From Rickettsiales bacterium (lineage in GTDB: Bacteria; Pseudomonadota; Alphaproteobacteria; Rickettsiales; UBA1997), in assembly GCA_947441695.1 (NCBI GenBank), contig CANEUK010000003.1, positions 1 to 20,955 on the forward strand: a stretch of 20,955 bases of DNA. The letters are read 5' to 3'. Numbering within the stretch: position 1 is the first letter of the stretch; the number at the start of each line of letters is the position of its first letter. Under the pieces are notes generated by a model. It saw nothing but the letters and a program-made list of their open reading frames with translations, was not told the origin of the DNA and did no database searches. The translations under genes and the position numbers were made by a program. Below are positions 14,756 through 20,910 of the stretch, piece after piece.

Positions 14756-16243
14756 TTACTCGCCTTGGCCAGAAGTGTAGCCGGGTTTGCCATTGAATAA
14801 ATAAAGTCCTTCATATTTTACGAAATCAAATTTTTTTTCGTTTAAAATCGTTAGCATTTCCACTATATTTTCTTGCGAGATTGTCTTGTTTGAATCGATA
14901 ATTTCATTGCTTGATTTGCCGGTAATTCCTTTGCCAACAAAGCGCAAAACCGTTAAACCTTTTGTATAATTTGGCATCATGTGTTTATCGCTTAAAGGCC
15001 ACAATAACAAGCCTTTGGAGCTAATCATTTTTATTTCGAGGTTTTCGCTTTCCATAGTTTTTAGGTTTGCCAAAAGCTGATCAAAATCAGATTGCCAATC
15101 GATAAATAAATCAAATCCGATAAGAGATTTTTTTTCTGAAATTTCTACTGAATTTTCAGCTTTGATTTCGGTTTTTTTTGTGGAGTTAGAAAAATTTGCG
15201 ATTTTAAGTTGAGTTGGTTTTTCACCTAAATTTTCAATTATTTTTTGAGTAAATTCTGCGCAACCAAGCCTTTCTTTGCTGGTTTTGGCGTTATAAATAT
15301 CGGCGGTGTGAAAACCGTCTTCAATAGTTTTGTAGAGCGCGTTTCTAATTTTGCAGGCAGATTCGCTTTGTCCAACATGAACCAACATCATTATGGCGGC
15401 GTTAATTAAGCCAGTTGGATTAGCAATATTTTGCCCCGCAATATCTGGTGCCGATCCGTGAATTGCTTCAAACATGGCGTAATTTTCACCAATATTTGCC
15501 GAACCCGCCAAACCCACAGATCCACAAATTTCTGCCGCAATGTCAGAAATAATGTCGCCGTAAAGATTCATTGTCACAATTACGTCAAAAATTTCGGGAC
15601 GCGCCGCAAGCTTTGCGCAAGCTATGTCGATGATATAATGATCGTTTTGAATTTGCGGATATTCTTTAGAAATTTCGTCAAAAGTTTTGTGAAAAATTCC
15701 GTCAGTCATTTTCATGATATTGTCTTTGGAAAAGCAGCTAACTTTTTTGCGATTATTTGCCAAAGCATATTCAAAAGCGTAGCGAATGATTTTTTCGCAG
15801 CCTTTTTTAGTTACTAATTTTAGGCATTCGTAGGTTTGGTCGGTTTGGCGATATTCAATTCCGGCGTAGAGATCTTCTTCGTTTTCACGCACAATTACCA
15901 CATCCATTATGGGAAAGTTGGTGGCAATAAAAGGATGAAATGAGTTTACGGGTCGCACATTGGCGAATAAACCCAACTTTTTTCGCAAAGTAACATTAAG
16001 GCTTTTATAACCGCCACCTTGCGGAGTTGTAATTGGTGCTTTCAATAAAATTTTACTGCTGGAAAGTTCTTCCCAAGCAGACGGCATAAGACCCGAGTTA
16101 AAACCTTTCTCGTAAATTTTTTTACCAACTTCAATGGCACTAAATTTTAAATCAACTTTAGCACTTGCTAAAATTTTTAAAGTACTGTCCATGATTTCAG
16201 GACCAATTCCGTCTCCGTAAGCAATTGTAATTGTTCTTGTCAT
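14756..16243 (-). CDS. icd: Isocitrate dehydrogenase, long rickettsial/Thermus-like type
   Basis: A 495-residue enzyme that oxidatively decarboxylates isocitrate to 2-oxoglutarate in the TCA cycle. ITIAYGDGIGPEIM opens the isocitrate/isopropylmalate dehydrogenase fold. Isocitrate is bound by SLNVTLR at 81-87 with later arginines. The family signature NLYGDIISD (226-234) supplies the metal-binding aspartates, followed by AAEICGSVGLAGSANIG. HGSAPDIAG at 262-270 is the coenzyme loop. After about residue 340 there is a separate 150-residue C-terminal domain (IGFDLFIDWQSDFDQLLANL through ENLEIKMISSKGLLLWP to YEGLYLFNG), as in Rickettsia icd. ATG 16243 was chosen because the 32-codon extension to 16339 is non-homologous and overlaps the divergent J-domain gene. 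Coenzyme preference (NAD or NADP) cannot be decided by eye. Confidence 0.94.
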   Translation of the reverse strand: MTRTITIAYGDGIGPEIMDSTLKILASAKVDLKFSAIEVGKKIYEKGFNSGLMPSAWEELSSSKILLKAPITTPQGGGYKSLNVTLRKKLGLFANVRPVNSFHPFIATNFPIMDVVIVRENEEDLYAGIEYRQTDQTYECLKLVTKKGCEKIIRYAFEYALANNRKKVSCFSKDNIMKMTDGIFHKTFDEISKEYPQIQNDHYIIDIACAKLAARPEIFDVIVTMNLYGDIISDIAAEICGSVGLAGSANIGENYAMFEAIHGSAPDIAGQNIANPTGLINAAIMMLVHVGQSESACKIRNALYKTIEDGFHTADIYNAKTSKERLGCAEFTQKIIENLGEKPTQLKIANFSNSTKKTEIKAENSVEISEKKSLIGFDLFIDWQSDFDQLLANLKTMESENLEIKMISSKGLLLWPLSDKHMMPNYTKGLTVLRFVGKGITGKSSNEIIDSNKTISQENIVEMLTILNEKKFDFVKYEGLYLFNGKPGYTSGQGE

Positions 16244-16300
16244 TTTTTGATTTGAATAGTTTTTGCGTTCGTTTTTTAATTTTAAAAATAGGTAAGTTTT

Positions 16301-17917
16301 ATGAAAGGGCCAATTATTCAAGAACTTAATAAGCAACAAATCGAAGAAAAAGAATTAAGAGAATCACTAAAGAAAAAAAACTGCTACGAAATTTTAGGCG
16401 TCGATAAAAATGCTACCGAATTAGAAATAAATCGAGCCTTTCGCAGAAAATCACTAACTTTTCATCCAGACAAACTTTCTTCACAAATTACTAACTTTGA
16501 AAGAAAAAAAGCTGAATTAAGTTGGGTTGCAATCAACGAAGCCAAAGAAACCTTGTTAAATAAAGAAAGGAGGCAGAAATATGATGCAAATTCAGCTCCA
16601 ATTAAGTCTCGTTTATTCTCGATATTTGCAAACTCAAAACTTGTTCCAAGAGTTGAAGAGGAAGAAAATCAAATAAAAACATGTTTCGATTATTTAATAA
16701 ATCAATTGGATGAAAATTTATATAAAGCGCAGCTTTTAAAAGATGCTCTCTATAACGAAACTTCTAAAAACCAGGAAAATCAAGAAACGCAAAAAAACAC
16801 AATCAGCAAAGAAGAGTTTTATGAAAAATATCAAGATAAAGAAGGATTTATCGAATTTTCAATTGCTGATCACCAATCTTTAGGTTTTAAAAATATTTTT
16901 ACGATTAAGTTTAACAAAAATATTTTTTCTTGCAAAAGCTCTGAAAATTTTGAATTAAAAATTAACGCAGAAAAAGAAGAATTTAGTGAGGAAAATAAAA
17001 AAATTATCGATTTTTTTGATCTTATACAAGACCAAATTTTTCTTAGTTTGATAATATTTCCCAACCTAGAAATTTTTCCCCTAAACCCAAAACAAATTAC
17101 TGAAAAAGCATTGGTTTTGGGGCAAAATTCTAAAAAAAGTGCTATTGAAGAACCTTCGTTAGAAAGCCCTAAAAAAGAAGAAGAAATTTTGTTAGAGTCA
17201 TTCGAGTTTCCAATAAAAGTTAAATCGGTAAATGTAATTACTTCTCAAAATTTGTTCGCTTCTAATCAATTAAGAAATTTGGCATTAGAAACTAAAAAAA
17301 TTGCCAATGCTAACGATTTAAATCTGTTTCACCTTACTCTTTCAGGCATTGCAAAGGAATTTGAGGACGATCGATTTGATTTTTCAAGCGACAACAAATC
17401 TTTGCCCAAAGATGCCAAAGATCGTTCGCGTCAAATTATTTTAGAAGCCTTAGAAAATTCGATAGATAAAAGCAAAATCTCTAAAAATGAAGCGGCGGTT
17501 GCAATGATGATTGCTCTTAAAAATAACGGTCTAGGTTCGTCAGAAAACGAAAATGGATTAAGAAAAGATTTAAAACTGATTTTTCCCAACAAAAATCAAA
17601 ATAATTTACTAAAAAGAGTTTTAAATTTTTCTCAATTTTTTCAAGAAGAGACCGAAAAACTAAGAATGTTTACGCCCTCTCAAACCGCCGCTAAATTTGT
17701 TGGAATCTCGCTAAAAAGAATTCCACCAAATTATGCTTTAGAAAATTTAGATTTTACCAAAATGCGCGAAGATGGTTTGGATAAAAACCCCAATTTTAAG
17801 GCTTTGAGCCAAGAAGCCGGAATTGCAAATATCGAAGAGTTAATAAAACCCAAAACCAACGTTAGTTCACCGCAATCTACCAATCTTAAAGTTGGTCAAA
17901 AATCTAATGAGATTTGA
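16301..17917 (+). CDS. Large J-domain (DnaJ-like) protein of unknown function
   Basis: A 538-residue protein with one recognisable domain. The J-domain lies at about residues 27-97: CYEILGVDKNATELEINRAF, the HPD motif at 55-57 (TFHPDKLS), a longer-than-usual helix III spacer, then INEAKETLLNKERRQKYD. It should therefore stimulate an Hsp70 (DnaK). There is no G/F region, CXXCXGXG zinc finger or DnaJ C-terminal domain, so it is not DnaJ or CbpA. Residues 100-538 are hydrophilic, rich in Lys, Glu, Asn and Ser. They contain a mixed alpha/beta part near 180-260, an acidic linker near 290-310 and a helical C-terminal half; no family was recognised. There is no signal peptide. It is divergent from icd across 57 bases, and AGG upstream (ATAGGTAAGTTTTATG) is one of the few Shine-Dalgarno-like sequences here. 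It could be a type III J-protein co-chaperone or a secreted effector. Confidence 0.75.
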   Translation: MKGPIIQELNKQQIEEKELRESLKKKNCYEILGVDKNATELEINRAFRRKSLTFHPDKLSSQITNFERKKAELSWVAINEAKETLLNKERRQKYDANSAPIKSRLFSIFANSKLVPRVEEEENQIKTCFDYLINQLDENLYKAQLLKDALYNETSKNQENQETQKNTISKEEFYEKYQDKEGFIEFSIADHQSLGFKNIFTIKFNKNIFSCKSSENFELKINAEKEEFSEENKKIIDFFDLIQDQIFLSLIIFPNLEIFPLNPKQITEKALVLGQNSKKSAIEEPSLESPKKEEEILLESFEFPIKVKSVNVITSQNLFASNQLRNLALETKKIANANDLNLFHLTLSGIAKEFEDDRFDFSSDNKSLPKDAKDRSRQIILEALENSIDKSKISKNEAAVAMMIALKNNGLGSSENENGLRKDLKLIFPNKNQNNLLKRVLNFSQFFQEETEKLRMFTPSQTAAKFVGISLKRIPPNYALENLDFTKMREDGLDKNPNFKALSQEAGIANIEELIKPKTNVSSPQSTNLKVGQKSNEI

Positions 17918-17923
17918 AGTTTG

Positions 17924-17951
17924 TTGACAAAGAGATTTCTGTTTTCACAAT
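17924..17951 (+). promoter_or_regulatory. Candidate sigma-70 promoter for rpsD
   Basis: A perfect -35 hexamer, TTGACA (17924-17929), is followed after 16 bases by CACAAT (17946-17951), matching four of six -10 positions. It begins seven bases after the J-domain gene stop and would give an rpsD leader of about 140 bases. The -10 is weak, so this is tentative. Confidence 0.35.
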
Positions 17952-18023
17952 GCGCGCTCTTCGCTTTCAAAGCAAAAAACCCTTTTTAAAAACGTCAGTT
18001 TTTTTAAAATTTTTCACGGCAAA

Positions 18024-18044
18024 TCGTTTTTTTTAAAAAAACGA
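18024..18044. other. A/T-rich palindrome in the rpsD leader
   Basis: TCG followed by eight T, seven A and CGA forms a near-perfect palindrome 50 bases upstream of the rpsD start. It could fold as a weak hairpin in the leader transcript. Ribosomal protein S4 autoregulates by binding its own messenger in other bacteria, but nothing here identifies an S4 site. Confidence 0.25.
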
Positions 18045-18094
18045 ACTCCTGAAAAACCAACGGGAATAGCAATTGCAAAAAATCATCCAAAACA

Positions 18095-18712
18095 ATGACA
18101 AAAAGAGTTAACGCCAAAAAAAAATTCAGTCGCAAATTAGGCGGCAGCCTTTGGGGTCAAGCCAAAGATCCATACCTTAAAAGAAATTTCAAACCCGGCC
18201 AACATGGAGCCTCTTCGCGCGGCAGAGTTAGCGATTATGGCAATCAGTTAAAAGCCAAACAAAGATTAAAATTCTACTACGGCAACATTTCAGAAAAACA
18301 ATTTTTCAACACTTTTACCCTAGCTTCAAAATCAAAAGGCGACGTCAGCGAAAACTTCATCGCTTTGCTTGAAAGCAGGCTCGATGCAATTGTTTATCGC
18401 GCCAATTTCGTGCCAACGGTTTTTGCCGCTAGACAATTTGTTAATCACAAGCACGTAACCGTTAATGGAAAAGTTGTAAATATTGCTTCTTATCGTGTGA
18501 AAATTGGCGACGTGGTTCAAGTTCGCGAAAAGTCGCGCAAACTGGCAATTGTAATTGATGCAATTGATAAAATGGAGCGAGATATTCCAACCTACATGCA
18601 ATTTGACAAAGAAACCCTAACCGCAAAATTGAGTTCCAAACCAAAATTTGCCGAAGTTCCTTATGCAATTGAAATGCAACCGGGTTTGGTTACCGAGCTT
18701 TACTCGCGCTAA
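18095..18712 (+). CDS. rpsD: 30S ribosomal protein S4
   Basis: A 205-residue S4, the primary 16S rRNA-binding protein that nucleates 30S assembly around the 5' domain. The N-terminal part has FSRKLGGSLWGQAKDPYLKR and FKPGQHGASSRGRVSDYGNQ, the form without a zinc-binding cysteine knuckle. KQRLKFYYGNISEKQF is the conserved helix. The S4 RNA-binding domain at about 95-160 includes LESRLDAIVYRANFVPT, ARQFVNHKHVTVNGK and VNIASYRVKIGDVVQVREKS. The length is standard. It stands alone, not next to rpsK/rpoA, as is usual in alphaproteobacteria. A palindromic repeat starts at once after its stop, and a terminator follows about 180 bases later. Confidence 0.97.
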   Translation: MTKRVNAKKKFSRKLGGSLWGQAKDPYLKRNFKPGQHGASSRGRVSDYGNQLKAKQRLKFYYGNISEKQFFNTFTLASKSKGDVSENFIALLESRLDAIVYRANFVPTVFAARQFVNHKHVTVNGKVVNIASYRVKIGDVVQVREKSRKLAIVIDAIDKMERDIPTYMQFDKETLTAKLSSKPKFAEVPYAIEMQPGLVTELYSR

Positions 18713-18860
18713 TTAAATTCAAACTTTGTTTGATTTAGGTTTGATTGAATTTCTTACGCAGACGAGTAATCACTCGCAAATTTTTAATTAATTTGAGCGA
18801 GTTACACTTTGTGTCGGCGCATCTGCAATTGATTCTCTTATTTTAAGAAAATTTTTTTCA
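18713..18860 (+). repeat. Dispersed palindromic repeat, copy B (long form)
   Basis: It starts in the base after the rpsD stop. The left part (TTAAATTCAAACTTTGTTTG, then GGTTTGATTGAATTT, then CGAGTAATCACTCGCAAATTT, a small hairpin) is matched in inverted orientation by copy D at 20230-20308. The right part (TCGGCGCATCTGCAATTGATT, then TATTTTAAGA) matches copy C at 20851-20883 in the same orientation. It is therefore the longest version and ties the family together. It fills most of the 242-base rpsD to P-loop gene interval. Confidence 0.6.
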
Positions 18861-18894
18861 AACCCATTTTTGCCAAAAGTTATTTTGACTCTTA

Positions 18895-18932
18895 AAAAAA
18901 AACCCGACTACAAAAATGGTCGGGTTTTTTTT
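18895..18932 (+). terminator. Intrinsic terminator after rpsD
   Basis: The stem is 14 pairs: an A-tract plus CCCGAC (18895-18908) pairs with GTCGGG plus eight T (18919-18932), with a 10-base loop. The G/C core followed by an uninterrupted T run is a textbook factor-independent terminator on the + strand. The A-tract on the left makes it able to work from the other direction too. It ends 22 bases before the next start codon. Confidence 0.85.
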
Positions 18933-18954
18933 GTAACTTAAGTTTTTTTGAATT

Positions 18955-20187
18955 ATGCCAAATAACGCTCCGATAATATTTTTGCTTGGAACTTCTACCG
19001 CTGGAAAAACTACAATTTGTGACCAAATTTTGAACCAAGAAAAAATCATAAAAAACTTGGGTTTGGAAGTTTGGGGAACAGACAAGCAATTTGATGATAA
19101 CACGGTGCGTTGCCGAGATTTATTAAAAGACGATCAAAGATTTTTAAACATTGAGCCAAAGTTTCCACATGTCAGAAATATCATTGCTGGCATCTATTTT
19201 AGTGAGGTTAAGGATAATAAAACTGGCAAACTTTTGAATCTGATTGGCGAAGAATTTGATAAAAAACTTGGTAATTTTTTAGCAGAAACCGAAGGTCGTT
19301 TTGACGAAGAATCATTAAAAATTTTAAAAACATTGGCTGAAGAAAATCCAAATAACTTCAAAGAAAAAGCCAAATCTATTTTCGAAGAAAGCATTTTTGA
19401 TAAGGCAATTGAAAATTCTAAAAATGGCAAACCAACAATTCTTGATATGGTTCCGAGTCAAAAAGACGAGGTTGAAGAGTTTAAAAACTATCTAGCCAAA
19501 AAAAATCATAATTGCCCAACTTTTGTAGCCGTGGCGCATGTTCCGGTCAAAGAATTAACCAAAAGAATGGGCAAAAGAAACAAGCAAGCGGAAAATGAAA
19601 ATTCTGGCAATGAAAGGGACGGGTTTTTTCCATTCACGCAATATGCAGAAATATTTGGAAGCAACGCGACAAATCCTTCGCAAAATTTAGGAACTTTGAG
19701 CCAAGTTGAGGTTTATCAAGCTATTGGTAAATTTGGCGACAAAGAAATAGAAAATGAATTTGGCGATAAAGTCAGCGATAAAGTCAGAATAAAATTTCGC
19801 GATATGAAAGGTGTCGCTGATGAAAATCCAGAGATTGAACATAAATCAAAAATGCGTGGCACTTTTGATATTTTGAGAGCGGGAAAAGAATTTTTAACCA
19901 ATGAGCTTGGTTTTGAAGATGGTCAAAATTCAATTTCGCTTGGCGTAAAGGTAAAAGCCGATGCCGTTTATGAACATTCTCAAGGTTCTACCGTTCAAAT
20001 TGCTGAAAAGATTTATGATTGGACAAAAGAAAAAATGGCAGAAAACCAAGTTCAAGCCAACGAAAAAGCTGGCAATTTTGCCGCAAAATATCCGTCGCGC
20101 AAAGGCGAAGAAAAATCTTTTTCAGAGATTGCGCGTGATAACGAATCTGCCAGCAAAGAAGGCGGCGAAAAAGGTGGTCGTTGCTAA
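18955..20187 (+). CDS. Unrecognised P-loop kinase-like protein (CPT/zeta-toxin-like N-terminus)
   Basis: A 410-residue soluble protein. The N-terminus is a clear nucleotide-binding strand-loop-helix: APIIFLL, Walker A GTSTAGKT at 12-19, then TICDQIL. A catalytic-type acidic residue lies in GTD at 41-43. A second hydrophobic strand ends in Asp (TILDMV, 161-166), followed by VAVAHVPVKELTKRMGKRNK at 191-210, which looks like the last core strand plus an arginine/lysine lid. This order is that of small P-loop kinases such as chloramphenicol phosphotransferase and zeta toxins, but I recognise no close family. The insert at about 60-160 and the segment from 210 onward are unassigned. The tail is charged and ends GGEKGGRC. 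The gene follows the rpsD terminator by 22 bases with no Shine-Dalgarno, and inverted repeat copies B and D flank it. A toxin, small-molecule kinase or host-directed effector are all possible. Confidence 0.7.
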   Translation: MPNNAPIIFLLGTSTAGKTTICDQILNQEKIIKNLGLEVWGTDKQFDDNTVRCRDLLKDDQRFLNIEPKFPHVRNIIAGIYFSEVKDNKTGKLLNLIGEEFDKKLGNFLAETEGRFDEESLKILKTLAEENPNNFKEKAKSIFEESIFDKAIENSKNGKPTILDMVPSQKDEVEEFKNYLAKKNHNCPTFVAVAHVPVKELTKRMGKRNKQAENENSGNERDGFFPFTQYAEIFGSNATNPSQNLGTLSQVEVYQAIGKFGDKEIENEFGDKVSDKVRIKFRDMKGVADENPEIEHKSKMRGTFDILRAGKEFLTNELGFEDGQNSISLGVKVKADAVYEHSQGSTVQIAEKIYDWTKEKMAENQVQANEKAGNFAAKYPSRKGEEKSFSEIARDNESASKEGGEKGGRC

Positions 20188-20229
20188 ATCAAAAACTTTT
20201 CACCAAAACAAAACTCAATTAAAAAAGAA

Positions 20230-20308
20230 ATTAAATTTGCGAGTAATCATTCGAAAGCGCAGCAATTCAATCAAACTCAAATTCTTCAAACCAAGTTTGA
20301 ATTTAAAA
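20230..20308 (-). repeat. Dispersed palindromic repeat, copy D (inverted)
   Basis: Read on the minus strand from 20308, it gives TTTAAATTCAAACTTGGTTT, then GAGTTTGATTGAATT, then GATTACTCGCAAATTTAA. This parallels the first 75 bases of copy B with blocks of 13 and 12 identical bases. It contains a hairpin, TTCAAAC-CAA-GTTTGAA (20286-20302). It overlaps the last codons of the rsmA fragment and lies 42 bases after the P-loop gene stop, in the opposite orientation to copy B. Confidence 0.6.
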
Positions 20309-20797
20309 TTGCCTCGCCAACTGGCAAAACTCTTCAATTGTCAAATTTTCGGCGCGCAAATCGGGTTTAATTCCAGCGTTTTGTAAAACATTTTCGGCCT
20401 TGTCGCCAAAAACGCTTTTTAGGCTTGAGCGCAGCATTTTGCGCCTTTGGTTAAAAGCGGCGGCAACAACTTTTTCTAATTTTTCAAATTCAACATCCGC
20501 CAAAGGTTTGACGCGCGGGATAATTTCGACAATTGCCGAAGTCACTTTTGGCGGCGGCGTAAAAACCGAGTTGTTCACTAAAAAAACCATTTTGGTGTGG
20601 CACAAAAAATTTATCATCACCGCCAGTCGCCCATAATGTTTTTCGCCCGACTTGGCGACAATTCTTTGAACCACTTCTTTTTGTAGCATCAAATGCATCG
20701 AGGCAATTTGAGGTGCGATTTTTAGCCATTTAAAAACTAGCGCGGTGCCAATATTATAGGGCAAGTTGGCGATTATTTTGAATTTAGTTTTAATCAA
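20303..20797 (-). CDS. rsmA: RsmA/KsgA 16S rRNA dimethyladenosine transferase, C-terminal part; 5' half missing or disrupted
   Basis: The frame encodes the second half of RsmA, which dimethylates A1518 and A1519 of 16S rRNA late in 30S assembly. ANLPYNIGT, the catalytic NLPY motif, is near the start. MLQKEVVQRIVAKSGEKHYG and FTPPPKVTSAIVEIIPR follow, and the C-terminal helical domain has FNQRRKMLRSSLKSV. The length from NLPY to the stop (about 155 residues) is normal. What should precede it, about 100 residues with the SAM-binding GPG motif, is absent. Upstream, the frame runs through repeat copy C (KSIADAPIYSASSNSKFTKF) to a TAA at 20873-20875. The TTG at 20797 is only the first possible start. 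No reading frame between 20798 and 20955 looks like RsmA. It may be a gene split by repeat insertion, or a contig-end artefact. Confidence 0.85.
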   Translation of the reverse strand: MIKTKFKIIANLPYNIGTALVFKWLKIAPQIASMHLMLQKEVVQRIVAKSGEKHYGRLAVMINFLCHTKMVFLVNNSVFTPPPKVTSAIVEIIPRVKPLADVEFEKLEKVVAAAFNQRRKMLRSSLKSVFGDKAENVLQNAGIKPDLRAENLTIEEFCQLARQF

Positions 20798-20910
20798 ATT
20801 CGACTCGTCGTCGAATTTGGTAAACTTTGAATTGCTACTCGCCGAGTAAATCGGCGCATCCGCAATAGATTTTTATTTTAAGAGAAATCGACTTCTTCAA
20901 TTGGGTTGAA
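20789..20910 (+). repeat. Dispersed palindromic repeat, copy C, inside the rsmA reading frame
   Basis: It begins with a perfect hairpin: CAAATTCGAC, loop TCGTC, GTCGAATTTG (20795-20819). A second hairpin follows, CGCCGA-GTAAA-TCGGCG (about 20840-20856). The shared blocks are TCGGCGCATCCGCAATAGAT (20851-20870, with copy B), and TTTTTATTTTAAGAGAAATC then GACTTCTTCAATTGGG (with copy A). It is in the same orientation as A and B. The bases after it to 20955 match nothing recognised. Confidence 0.65.

Noticed and set aside
15431..15817. A 128-codon + strand frame inside icd
   Set aside because: Antisense to the conserved catalytic core of isocitrate dehydrogenase; Asn/Cys/Phe-rich with no recognisable motif.
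19961..20386. A 141-codon + strand frame overlapping the 3' part of the P-loop gene and running past its stop
   Set aside because: It is very Lys/Phe/Leu-rich with no domain, overlaps the better-supported P-loop frame, and its unique part crosses repeat copy D and the antisense of rsmA.
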